Assembly: GCF_008831285.2 (NCBI RefSeq)
Contig: NC_045142.1
Coordinates: forward strand, 21,763,354-21,827,353
DNA: 64,000 nt
DNA from: Nymphaea colorata
Taxonomy: Eukaryota > Streptophyta > Magnoliopsida > Nymphaeales > Nymphaeaceae
Reading direction: 5' to 3'
The translations under genes were made by a program, and so were the position numbers. Shown here piece after piece: positions 36,905 through 48,700 of the stretch. Numbering within the stretch: the first letter of the stretch is position 1; each line of letters starts with the position of its first letter. The notes under the pieces were generated by a model. The model saw only the letters and a program-made list of their open reading frames with translations. It was not told the DNA's origin and did not search any database.

Positions 36905-39591
36905 CTACCTCTCCCCTTTGGGTGAGAAGAATGAGTCCATGCTGTTGCTGCTGCTGCTGCCTGAATTGAATATGGCGTCTGCATACTCCAGCAGCTGCTG
37001 CTCCATGGTCTTCACAGGCGCTTCCCTCACCGGAAAGAGTGGTCCGGTGCCGGCGAACCCTCCGGCGGGCAAGGGCTCAAGCATCTCCTGCTCGGCAGCG
37101 GCGACCGGGTTGGCGGCCACGGGCAGCGGCCCCGTAGTGTGGCACGTGTGGTGGCCGCAGTAGGTGATCTCATACGTGCGAGGATCGTCGTCCGTCCGTT
37201 GCACCTGCTTCTTCGCATCGCAGCCGTAGAACGTCTTGTTGGTGCACCGGTAGTAGCTCCTGGTGGAAGGGAAGCAACCAGGCAAGGGCAACGAATTTTC
37301 AAAAAGTCTGAAAATTTGAACGGTCAAAATTTGAAAGCGTTGACTAACAGTTCTAAATCGGAGGATGGATCGTGGCAACAGGATTTTGACTGGTAAATTT
37401 GGGCAGTTTTAGATCCGTTGACTGCTCCTTTGATAAAACTGGATTGGATCTTTTAGTTTGGATCTATGTTCTGAATACTCTTGAGAATAAGAGATATTTT
37501 GAAGAGACCGTAGTCCATCTAAATGTACTTTAGGGGTTGTACCCATCTATTAAGTGGAAGATCAAGTTTAAGATGCTCCAACTAAAGGAGGTCAAGAGTT
37601 CAATACTTGGGGTTTGTCTTTTTGGCAAGAATTGATTGAGTTCAACATCAGTCTCGAAAGAAATGGTTTGGAAATCTTGGTTCATATGTTTTTCAGGTTT
37701 TGGATCTACATCTGGGCTTTGGATGAAGAAACTGATACTAATTTATCGGATCTAAATTAGTTTATATGGTTAAGATGAAACTCTTAAGCTAATTGGCTCG
37801 CTTTTCCCTTTCTAGGTCCAGTTTTGGCTCGAGTAGCTGAACTTGTTGGACCATTTGGATTATTATAGAAGTGGTAATGGCTGATCATTTTGGACACATT
37901 TGGTCAGTTGCGCTCTTTCTGCTCGGAAGATAGCCGCCGGTTTTAGGTAACAAATATTGACTTCTTCTGACATCACAACCTTGTCCCGTTCTGAGGGCGG
38001 CTGTATTTGCGGAACTACCGGAACCGGAACGCCCCCGTTCCGGGGCCTCAAGAGAGGCCATCTTAAAGTGAAATGGAACTGGCGAACGGAGTTGTCCGTG
38101 CGTTCCACATTTCTCAGATTCACTGTTGCAAACATGACAACGATGGAGGAACACAGGTCAAGAGAGACGAAAGGTCGATGCGGGCTGTACTTCAATTCAT
38201 TCAGAGAATGATGCCAAACGGGTCTAATGGACTTGATCATAATAGTGGATCCAAAATTTGAGTAGGAGCAACGGCTGGGAATTATGAGTCTATGTATAAC
38301 AAATTGGATTGACGCAGCCCCCAAATTGCATTCTAACAAACCTGGTTTAGATGAAAAGATGAAAAATCCAGAAGTGAATCCAAGAAAGGAGATTCATCCA
38401 ATTATATCAGTATCTCATTTGAGATCCATGATCTATACCCAAAATGAGATCTGATCCCTTTTTTTACTTATGTGCCTCTTGGGTTATGTGCCTCTTGGGT
38501 CTAAGGTTAGGTCGGTGTTTGAGATAGAGTCCTGAATGAATGAAGCAAGCACTCTACCTCTAAATACAAGACACATGATTGAGTAGCGACCATGAGAATC
38601 AAACTGAAGATGTACCATCAACACGTCCGGAGCCTAGCCGGAGGCGCTAGAGGTGGTGGAACCCTTTTTGAATGGTTGAGAGAAATGGAGAGAAAGGTCA
38701 TGAACCATCGCTCAATGGTCGGAAAACGCCATGCCACCAGCAATTTCACCGATCTCAGTCCTCTCAATACTGATTCCAGGAAGGATAGGAAGAAAATTGA
38801 ATGAAGAAGAAGGAAGCCAAGGGGAGCTCCATCGGAGAGAGAGAGACGTCGGCGGTCTGGTTTCTGGTCAATATTGTTCGAATTTGGCGGGAAAAAAAAA
38901 AAAAAAACAGCTTCTTCCTGCATGAACGGCCATTTTTCCCGCAACCATGTTTAAACTTTTCAGAGTATAGCGTTTACTACCTTGGATATGTTGACCCCAG
39001 TATGTCCTTCTGCCCGTATTTCCTCCATGTATAGCCGTCGTCCGGCATGCTGTCGACGTTCCCGATCGGTGGTGCGGGAACCCTTATCGTCCTCTTCTCG
39101 TAAGATCCTCTCCTGCAACATAAAAACACCAATTTAATTTGTAACACTTCTATCACGCAATCGGAATCCACGGTTTCTGTTTCATACTGTTCCCGGAACT
39201 AGGAAACCTTTTACCTCTTCTTCAATCCCGGCAAGGTCGGAAAACCAGCGGCGCCGGAGACCGACGGCTCGGCCACGGCGGTCTCGGGGGATTGGCTGCA
39301 GCCACCGAGTTGCACCAGGAGGTCGACGCCGTTGCTGTGCACGACGTGGTCCATTGCCCTGGAGGACTCAAGCTGGATCCCGGCGAAGTCCGGCTGCTCC
39401 CCATTGACGTCCGGCAGGCGGAGCAAGGCGGTCACCGGGTTCCGTGAGTTAAGGCAGTTCATGGCCCTCGTGAAGGCCTCGGCGATGGTTTGGCATGACT
39501 TGTAGAACTCGTCTGGTTGGGTCGGGGGACTGTTCTCGAACTCTCTGGCGAGGAAGCAGCCATGAAGAGCGAAGTAGAGGTAGTCCTCCAT
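36905..39591 (-). CDS. Group III WRKY transcription factor, WRKY55-like
   Basis: Exons in transcript order are 39591-39215, 39112-38981 and 37259-36905, joining in phase to 287 codons. The N-terminus ([19 protein letters not shown]) is followed by a helical, Leu-rich region to about residue 70. Basic residues LKKRRG and EKRT (about 123-134) could import it to the nucleus. WRKYGQK is at 155-161 and the group III zinc site C-X7-C-X23-H-X1-C is Cys175, Cys183, His207 and Cys209. The tail is Pro/Ala-rich and ends in a Ser-rich stretch. Both introns split an Arg codon after its second base, exactly as in the WRKY gene at 22946-26898, so the two are paralogues. The first intron is only 102 bp; the second is 1.7 kb and carries a GC-rich island. 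Exon GC content is much higher than in the first WRKY gene. Assignment to the WRKY55 clade rests on the remembered N-terminal style and the neighbouring paralogue. Confidence 0.93.
37863..38339 (-). other. GC-rich island with a 158-codon open frame inside a WRKY intron
   Basis: The DNA at about 37950-38170 is GC- and CpG-rich within an AT-rich intron and contains a perfect palindrome, CCGGAACG-CCCC-CGTTCCGG, at about 38021-38040. The minus-strand frame shows no domain I know and no splice signals that would add it to the WRKY gene. An old transposon insertion is the simplest explanation. Confidence 0.35.
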
Positions 39592-39647
39592 TATCGCCGG
39601 CCGGTTGGGTCTGGTATGGCTCGGTCGGAGCTCAGGTGGAGGGGTTG

Positions 39648-39653
39648 TATATA
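39648..39653 (-). promoter_or_regulatory. TATA box of the WRKY55-like gene
   Basis: TATATA lies within TTTATATACAACCCC on the minus strand, 57 bp upstream of the ATG at 39591. A start site about 30 bp downstream would leave a short leader of roughly 25-30 nt. The next 250 bp hold CT/GAA-rich DNA and one W-box. Confidence 0.5.
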
Positions 39654-39864
39654 AAGGGAGGAGAAAAGGAACGTTGGTAGAAAAAAATGGCTCCTGCTTC
39701 TACACGTTAGGTCTTGGGGGTGTTTGAATGGAAGACTTGGTCTCAGTCCTCGTGAACTTTCCTCTCTCTATTCTTTCTCCAATTTTCTGTTATTTTATTT
39801 TGGTCTTTACAGAGAAAACCTGTTCTTCTTCTTCTTCTTCTTCTACGAGTGGAAGATGGTGACT

Positions 39865-39870
39865 GGTCAA
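39865..39870 (-). promoter_or_regulatory. W-box upstream of the WRKY55-like gene
   Basis: GGTCAA on the plus strand reads TTGACC on the minus strand, about 275 bp upstream of the start codon. It matches the WRKY binding site and could allow auto- or cross-regulation by the paired WRKY gene. It is a single site, so chance is possible. Confidence 0.35.
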
Positions 39871-40151
39871 CATGTCGACGGAAGACTCCAAATAGATGGT
39901 CTCTAGAGACGAGTCAGGTGGATCTTCTGTCGAGCCCATGTATGACTAGGTCCAAGACTAGGTTCAAATTGGTACCACTGCCTAGCCCGCCTGGGCCACG
40001 GGAAGTATAGTATCAAAACGATTGAATTTGGATCTGGACGTAGTTCCTACTAGATTTGGTTAATTGGGTATTGCTTTGTTTAATCGGATTGAGATACAGT
40101 TGTACACAGTGTACGCATATACAAAATCAAATTTGCTGCAGATAATAAACT

Positions 40152-40541
40152 TGTCACGACCCGACCCGACCCGACCCACTCTCTGGTTATGGCAGATCCC
40201 AACCAGCATTCCATCTCATCCTCCCCTCCCCTTCGAAGCAGATTTGGTTTATTTCTTTTAAAAAAAGGTAAAAACCTGGACAACCCATCACTTAACGATC
40301 TCATTTACAAGTGTTCTAGTATCCTTCATAATTTTATTCACTCCCTTCAACACATGCATGGAACCTTATACCTCTGATACCAAATCTCACGACCCGACCC
40401 ACTCTCACAGAGGACTTGGACTTTCAACCTAGAGGATCCCAACTTGCCCCCTCCACCCAGCAATTTTGATTCCTTCCCTAAAAAGGGCAAGAAACTAGGA
40501 CAATCCACCACCTAACAACTTCATTTGTAAGTCCTCTAACA
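40152..40541 (-). mobile_element. Degenerate TRIM (miniature LTR retrotransposon)
   Basis: Two related segments of about 160 bp, 40152-40321 and 40385-40541, both begin with CACGACCCGACCC on the plus strand and later share GACAA(C/T)CCA and a CATTTGTAAGT-like end. Between them lie about 50 bp and then CCTCTGATACCAAA, which on the minus strand is a tRNA-Met primer site (TTTGGTATCAGAGG) directly after the upper LTR. That order (LTR, primer site, tiny interior, LTR) is that of a TRIM on the minus strand. The LTRs are strongly diverged, so it is old. No target duplication is recognisable. Confidence 0.5.
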
Positions 40542-42474
40542 TCTTGTGAAGACTGAGCTTTCAAAGTGTTACAAAACTGACTGTGTTTGGATCTGGATAT
40601 GGTTAACACTAGATTTGATTAACTGGGGTATTTTTTTATTTTTCATTAGAATTGGATTCGGATTCAGATTCAGACGTTGTTCAAGCTATGTACAAAACCA
40701 AAAGTTTGGATCCTTACGTGTATGGAGCTGTAGATCTGGTGAGAAAATATTGTACAAATTGAATAGTGAATGGAATGGGGATCTTTCCTGTTGAATGAGT
40801 TAATTTGGATTCTTGACTGTGGATCTTGCGTCAAATTGGCTGGAGTCCAGGCTTTGAAGAAAGGACCGGGTCGGCTTTGGCCCATGGAGCATTTAAATTG
40901 GATCCGATGAGTCCCGTTAGTAAATGCTCGGAAACGGATCTCATTTAAAATCCGAAAGTTTTCAAGTTTGAAAAAGTGAAGTACATTTACCTCTGGCTGT
41001 AACGATGTTTGACTTTTAGTCTCAGGCCACGGTTTTACTTATGGAAGATTCCGTCGGATCTGAATTTGGATTTGACTGCTAATACTTTTCAAGAAATTAG
41101 GATCTGAACCAATTACAGGTGGGTGGGTCCGACCCATTGACGCCCTGTAACTCTTTTTTGTGGATCCCATGCAAAGCGTCTATGAGCTCGCCAACGTTTG
41201 GACTCGCCTGTTTGGAATTCAACAGGTGGAGGAAGTTTCCTACTGAAGTGATTCGGGTATTAGGTTTGGATCCAGTTCCAGACAAAGCTCCATTAAGATA
41301 ACGAATATAAGCTTATTGGACCAACTTACCCCATGCAGATATTGGTCGGAGTAGGCCATTATATCCAAATTCTGAATATATACATATAATATATATATAT
41401 ATATATATATTCCTTCGATTGCCTTGAGGTCCATTCAATCACAGCAATTGTATAAGGCAGGTGTACGTTGCCTGATGCAGTGCAATGGCCAAGGGAATTG
41501 AGTAAATATAGAGGAGGCAAAAGCCAGACCTTTTAAATTTGTGTTAAAAAATATTTTAAACAAAATATGTTTATAAACACTAATTTAATATAAATCATGT
41601 TTTACTTCAAGTTATTTTTGTAAAAAAAGATTGAAAATTTTACTATGAAAATTTTGATGTTATAAGAGTCATTTATTCTTTTATTATTAAAAATCATGGC
41701 AAAATGTGCATTATGTTGCTGAAAACCATGACCAACCAACTAGTTGCGACTTTTGCAATGGAAATAAAAAATAACCATAGGTAGCAGGCTAATTTAAGTA
41801 TATATATATATATATATGTGACTCAGATGCACCAAACTTTGTCATCAAACCTTGAGGGATAAAGAGAAAGGGGAGAGACCTTGTCCTTCACTAGTGTGGG
41901 GATATTTCCTCCCGTTTATCCAACCAAGTCTCTTTTTAAACATAAGAAAGTTGTGGTTAAAAACAAAAAAAAAGATTCAAAACATAGTGAACCAGTGATT
42001 TATAATTCAGCCAAATGCAAAAGAACAGGACCATAGCAAAATTAGCGTTTTACTACTTGAAGATTGCCGGTGTCACCTTCTACTAACATTTTTCTTTTAT
42101 TTTCCCATTTTAAAGGCAATTTAAAAGAAAATCACCAATTCAACTTCCAATATTAATATCAATTATAGTGGGAGAGCTAAAAAAAAATAAGGCTAAAGGG
42201 CAATAAGGGTTACGAAATTTTAGACCTTTTAAAAAATCTTAAACACTTTAAATACAATAAAATAGCTGAGAAGCACTAATATCCAAAAGAAGAAATGGCT
42301 GAACACCACTAAAATATAAATAAACAAACTGTGCACGTCCACATGCAGTAACCGATCACAACGGAAAGGGCTTATGGTCTTGGTTTCCTTCAACGAGAGC
42401 ATCGGATGAGAAGAGAGTTCCACATCTTATATATATATATATATATATATAAGGTCAGCCAGACTTACCATTTG

Positions 42475-44560
42475 TATGTTTAAGTCACTTTTTCATTTAT
42501 GAAATATATACTCTTTTTTGCTTGTTAACTAGAGGAATGTAAAATAGAAGACCTACTAATTACCATTTGTATACTCTCTTTTTCATTCATGAAATGTATA
42601 TTCTTTTTTCCTTGTTAACTAGAGGAGACCCAAGTAGGTCAGCAGAGTCAACGTCAATCAAACTCACGTAGACTTTTGAATGAACGTTGTTAACGTCGGC
42701 ACTCCCAAACGTAGGAAAATAAATGAATAAATGTGTGTTTGATTACTCCCAATTCGGCATATTGAATTCTTGGATATTGAGATTGAAAGAAACTCTTCCA
42801 TGTCCTTTACTGCGTGTTTGATTACTCCTATAAGTTGTCCACGATGGCCCTCCTGCGCTCGTCAAACAATGCCTATTCCAACAAACAAACTTCAATTCCT
42901 CCATTTATTCTCCAATTTTCTTAAATAAATTACAAGGGTGTGTTTGATTGTTTTATATTTTAGATCCCTAGATTTAATGTGGATGCATCCAAAGATCCCC
43001 ATTAAAATCTATAGTTCTTACATTTTACATTGAAAATATCTGAAAAGGGTTTGTTATGATTTTCAATCCTTAAAAAAGTTGGTAAACAATCAACCTTAAA
43101 GAAAAAGTTTGTAAACAATCAAACGCATCCTTAAAGTCGCACCAACAAAAGTTACTTTATCCAAGGCCAAGTTAGTGAAGCCTATAATCTCGTTAATGAA
43201 TGTTTCAAAGGGCATAGCACACCTTGTTAGGTTAGGAGTCTGTTAATAGCAGGTCTCTAGTTTGATTTTCGTGGGCATCATGCTGTTGCGTCTTAAGATG
43301 GTGCGGTGCAACATTCAAATTGAGGGTTAAGATCTTGAACGATGGGCATTATGCTCTTGCGTCGAAAGCCGAAATCCATGCCTCACGTGGTCATCCATGG
43401 TTGCGTAGTATCGTCAACTAGTAGATCACTGCATGATTACCAGCAACCGGCTGCCGATAAAATGAATATATCAATATCAGCTTGACTTATGACAATATTA
43501 TTTTCTTTTGAGTTGAAGGAGGTCAAAAGTTTAACATTAGACTTCATGTGTCCATTTGATTGCTTTCATTTATTTTTCATTTACGAAATATATACAGACT
43601 TTTCCTTGTTAAGAGGAATGTGAAATAGAAGAGCCAAGTAGGTCAGCTTACGTAGACCTTCGGATGCATGTGGTTGACGTCGCCACTTGCAAACACGGGG
43701 AATGAAATGAATAAATTTGTTTGATGCTTTGGGTGCATATTGAATGCTTGGAGGTTGAGATTGAAAGAAACTCTTCCACGTCTTTTACTGGGCGTTTGAT
43801 TGACCCGACTAATTGTCCCCGATGACCCCCTGCCCTTGTCAAACAAATGCCTATTCAACATAAAATCTTTAAATCTTCTATTTATTCTTCAAATTTCAAA
43901 AATGAAATAAATGGTGTTTGTTTGATTGCTTTATATTGTAGATCCATCGAGCTAATGTGGCGTATTTTGTGATGTGTCCAAAGATACCCACTAAGATACA
44001 TAATTCTTCAAACTAAGGAGTTTTGTCGGACCCAAACCTGAAAACTTCATTTTACTTTTTACATTGAAAACATCCGAAAAAGGCTTGTTTTGGTTTCAAT
44101 GCCTAAAAGAGATTGTAAACAATCACACATTTCTTTAAACGGGCCTTCTTGTCTTGGAATTTTGTTTCTAGAATCAAAATTCTATGATCAGTTTTCTACC
44201 CTAACCTGGAATTGGAATGAAAATCCCAGTTCCAATTTTCCCTTGAATTTGTTAGTGTGGAATTTTTATTCTAGAACTAAATATAACTTGATTTACAAAA
44301 ATGGAATCAAATTTGTAGAATTCTTCATGTCTTGGGCCCTAAAGAGAGATTAAAAGTTCCAGAACTTTGGAATCATAATTCAACCACTTGGTGGTATCAA
44401 AACTAAAATTCTTTGTTTGATAATGCAATTCCCATTTTCAAAAAATGAGAATAATGATTTTAAAATTCTATTGATTCCAAATGAATCAAACACCCCCTTA
44501 AAGTCGTGCAACAAAGGTGACTTTCACCTCGATAGGTTTAGTGAAGTTAAAGTGGAAGGA
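42475..44560. repeat. Direct duplication of about 0.7 kb, offset about 1 kb
   Basis: Copy A (about 42620-43210) and copy B (about 43625-44139, continuing at 44503-44560) share AAGTAGGTCAGC, GAGATTGAAAGAAACTCTTC, TACATTGAAAA and TTGTAAACAATCA in the same order. Short extra copies of the start (TTTCATTTATGAAATATAT, CTTGTTAACTAGAGGA) lie at 42490 and 42580. Similarity is partial, so the duplication is not recent. Copy B is interrupted by the MITE at 44140-44497. Confidence 0.75.
44140..44497. mobile_element. MITE inserted in duplicate copy B, TTAAA target duplication
   Basis: The 358-bp element runs from CGGGCC to CAAACACCCCC and is flanked by TTAAA at 44135-44139 and 44498-44502. The matching place in duplicate copy A (43131-43135) has one uninterrupted TTAAA, which proves the insertion and its borders. 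The ends are weak inverted repeats with TTGGAATTTTG and its reverse-complement variant ATTCCAAATGAATC. A second, inverted copy lies at 45417-45759. Confidence 0.85.
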
Positions 44561-44718
44561 CACATCTAGAGTTCAGAGGTTTCCAAGGAACACGTATCAG
44601 TCTTGAAAATATAGGGCTACTGAAGGTTAAAATGGTGGGACATCTACAGTTCCAGGAACATATATCAGTCTTGAAAATATACGTTTGAATCTCATATTGA
44701 GATATGTGATGTGTTTTT

Positions 44719-44756
44719 GTGTGTGTGTGTGTGTGTCTCTCTCTCTCTCTCTCTCT

Positions 44757-44797
<41 letters not shown>
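44719..44797. repeat. Compound (GT)n(CT)n(TA)n microsatellite
   Basis: About 9 GT, 11 CT and 19 TA units follow each other without interruption. Confidence 0.95.
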
Positions 44798-44799
<2 letters not shown>

Positions 44800-45416
44800 T
44801 TCATAGTCAACCATTCATCTAGTCAAGACTAGATGATCCAACATAATAGATGATTAAAAGAAAAACAAGAAAAAAAAAGGTGATAGGCATTCTCATCATA
44901 TTACGTTAGTTTACACATTTTTTTTCATGTTTTTTTCTCAACCATCCATCTGTTTCAAATGAGTGGCTTTAGTTAGATGGTTGAGTGACTATGAAAAATG
45001 AGAGTCATCATTCACTCATTATAATTTGTAATTAAATCGGGTAAGAGCTGCCTTTATCAATTTGAGAAACAACTCTACAACGTTGTGTTACTAGCCATCA
45101 GTCACTTTTTGTTTGGAAGTGTTGATTGAGATGGAAACACATATCAATTAGATGACTCAACTTAAAATGGATGTGATTAATTCTGATGTCTCCTAATTTT
45201 TGCCAACTTTTTTTTTGTATTTTGCACCAATCAAACATTGGGTCATGATAAAATTGGGCCCTCAAATTATTGGATTCCTCTTAGCCACTTCATGGATTGT
45301 AATTAACAGGACTAGCTAAATGATCATTGTTGATCCATTCTGAAAGAAATATTCAAAAACACAATTGCAGGTTTCCAGCTAAATTCATAATAGTCGGCCT
45401 CTCGACGGAGCCTTTA

Positions 45417-45759
45417 GGAAGTGCTTGATTCACTTGGAATCAGTGGAATTCTAGAATTATTATTCTTATTCTTTAAAAATGAGAATTGCATTATCAAACA
45501 AAGAATTTTGATTCAGGAATTATAGGTTCATTCCAAAATCAAAATTCTAGAACTATGATCCCACCTTATGAGGCAGAATTACGATCCAGAATTCTGGAAT
45601 CCTTGTCACCTCTCTTTGTGGCGCAAGGCATGAAGAGCTTAATTCATAAAATTCCATCTAGCAAACTCAAGAGGAAAATTGGAATTGGAATTTTCATTCA
45701 CATTCTAGGTTGAGTGGAAATTTGATTATGGAATCAGAATTCTAAGACATCAAACACCC
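45417..45759. mobile_element. Second copy of the 44140 MITE, inverted
   Basis: Read on the minus strand this segment aligns with 44140-44497 over its whole length: GAGAATTGCATTATCAAACA is shared with the reverse complement of the first copy, and GGAATTGGAATTTTC-type words match near the other end. Divergence between copies is visible, so it is an older or separately inserted member. Target duplication is unclear. Confidence 0.75.
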
Positions 45760-48700
45760 AAGAAACCAAATGCAATCCGAGTGGAAGAGAATCCCATGTG
45801 TAGATGATGTTAGATTATCATTTAGTTAATTATTCACTTACTGTTGATTAATGGTAGTCGGATTTGGATGAAATTTTATAGTAAACCCACATTTGATTGA
45901 TCCAGATTTTGTGCACTTACTTGAGCGGAGTGACGGGATTTGCAGTCGGATTGGTATGTTGCTAAATTTGATCGGATAAGACCCCCAATTGGGATCTGTG
46001 GTTTGAATAAAATGAGGGATGAACATCATATTTTTGATCCACAAATTTTAATCGAGATGCAAATTTTAGACCGATCCATACATTGATTGAGTTGGGTTAG
46101 CATAAATCTGTGTGTTTGTGTGGATTCGGTCCAGCCCAATCTATTTTGGACAACATAGACAGCTTAACTGGATCAGGATCCAGATCTTCAGCATTATGCA
46201 TACCAGGGAATTATGGGTGCTATTTCGTTGAAGACTTAGATTTGTAATAACAAAGATTGCTATCTTTTCCAAAAGGATAAGAAGAAGAGAAATATTAGTT
46301 ACAATGCGATTTTGACTTGTTATTTCTTTCATTTTTCCTCTGATTTTTTTTTCTAAACTTTGTAAGTTTCAATTTTTTGTGGAAAGTAAAGGAAAGAAAC
46401 AAATCATTTAGTCTGGTAATATATGATCAGCAGAAGTTTATATTGGATTCTGTAAGAATTGAATTGGATCTGAAAACCGAAGACCCATTTGCCCAGGTCC
46501 GGCCGGGTCTGGATCTCAATGGTAATTTTAGATTCAATCTTTCTGCAACAACGTCCAGAGCCATATGCACATTAACAAACAACACCTATTACCAATGCTA
46601 TCAGAATCGTGTTTGGAATGAAATTGGCAAAATTATTTAGGAATCCATTTTTGAGAAAAAAAAAAAAGTGGAAACATAGAAGCATTAATTGAAATAGAAA
46701 AAATATATAAATAGTTAGAAATGGCATATGGCACCCTCGAACCAACAACCAATTTGAATCGGTCCCATCGATCCGATTTGAATTGACCAACTTTGATAGC
46801 ACTTCCTATTACAAAATATGTAATTTCCAAAAAAGTGGATACAATTAGGAGACATTTGATTTGAATCCAATTCATTGGCATCCCTAATCTGAATATGTAA
46901 ATATCAGAGAAAGTGGATACAATTAAGAGTATATTTGATTAGAATCCCGATCGCATCCTCATTCCTTTTATATTGACATGTGCTTTGAGAATATGGCAGA
47001 AAAGGGCCCCTTAAATAAAATCTTTTTTTATTATTTTAGAAAAACCTGTGGCTTATGGTCAAGATTTTGTGGTCTTTAAAAGTCTGGTCAAACAAACACC
47101 ATGAGGCTTGATATCAATGGGCACACAACCATATTTTTAAGTGTGGAACTTTCTTTTCTTTTCTTCCCTTTCTCCCTTTTTTGGGATTGGGAGAACTTGT
47201 TCTAGGGTTAGACTTTTCATCCAACCACTCTGCTTTCTTTATGAATCACTCGCCAATCACAAGCATAATTAAGTAACCACAAATGGTGGCAATTAAATAA
47301 CCACATTCGGGTCTACGTCCGAGTGCCTGATGATGAAGGATGGGCGATGACTTCAACGCTTCTCAGAAGACCATCACTTTCTTGTTTCCTTCTCATATTA
47401 TATTTTTGCATAGGAATTAAGCTTGACCCGACCCTGAATATCTCATCCTTACAGTGCAAACTCTACGAGCCAAATGATTTTGGGGATGTCAATAGATATT
47501 ATTCAAAGCGGAGTCTAACATTTGAATAGAAAACCGGATCATATTAGCTTTTGAGAAATGACATAACTAATTGGGTTCAGTTTCAAACAACTATGTGATT
47601 GGTTTCCGGTTCCAGATTAATTTTAAAATAAATAAATTATACCCACCATCCATACAATTTATAAGTTAATTTTTAACATATCATAATTCAATTTAAATTC
47701 AGTTGTATATTTAAGTAAGATTTGAATGTGAAAAACAAGTGTCAGATGCAGATCAAAAATTCAGATTGTGAACATAAAAAAGGACTGAAGGAATAATATA
47801 TACTTTATTCATATTCAAATCTGAATTTAAATCCAAATACATAAACATCCAATTTATCAAATATGGTAAAAGATACGTTCAATTGTGGTCCATTGAACAT
47901 TGCTAGTTTACACCAAAGGTGGCATAGAAAGGGATGTGTCTTGCCACTGTTTGACATCCAAAGTCTGATTCAAATCCAATTGACCGGTCAGAATTTGAAA
48001 AATTCTACTTCAACGTCATAAGTCCAACACTGTAGCAAGGTTCAAAACTTTATTGCAGGACCACTTCCAACAAAGCAGCATTTCAGACATTCATCGCCTA
48101 TTCGCAGTCCACCTTTACCTTTTAAAAACCTTGGGGTGGTTCTAATAAAATGCCATGAATGATGCAATACTAAGACTTACAATAAGGTCATGTTTAACTT
48201 TGGACTTCTGATGATAACGTCAAATACATTAGTGCTGATATGAGAGAATAAAAAATAAACGACAAATTATGGTTTTTTGTTATATGAACTCATTTTTGTG
48301 ACAACATAATCATGGTAAGCGCTAACCATGGTTAGACGTAAAATAATAATATCTGCCCAGAAATTTTTTTTTTTTTTTTTTGGTGACATGTTAGGGGTAG
48401 GGGATCTTTTCATATTAGTTAAAGTATAATCGTTGATAGAATCCTTTTCTTAACTGAATTATTCCTCAAGAAAGTTTCAGTATTGCATTCAACAATATTG
48501 AGTTTTCATTGGGATTTGGGGGCATAAAAAGATGTAAAAAAACAGCGGAAACATCTAAAAATCACTAAAGGTAGGAGGAATTTATAAGCCAGTAAGCATT
48601 AAATAGAAATTCATGAGAAATGAAAGAAAACTAGTGGTTAATTTTCAATCAACAATGTTGGTTCGGCTCGGTCCAGCTCACACAAGCTATTCCTAGCACA

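Noticed and set aside
37863-38339. 158-codon minus-strand frame as a separate gene nested in the WRKY intron
   Set aside because: No domain, no start context, and its position in a CpG-rich transposon-like island makes it more likely an insertion.
40387-40541. Cassandra-type TRIM carrying 5S rRNA promoter sequence
   Set aside because: I looked for 5S internal promoter boxes in the LTR-like segments and did not find them; the element is only called a degenerate TRIM.
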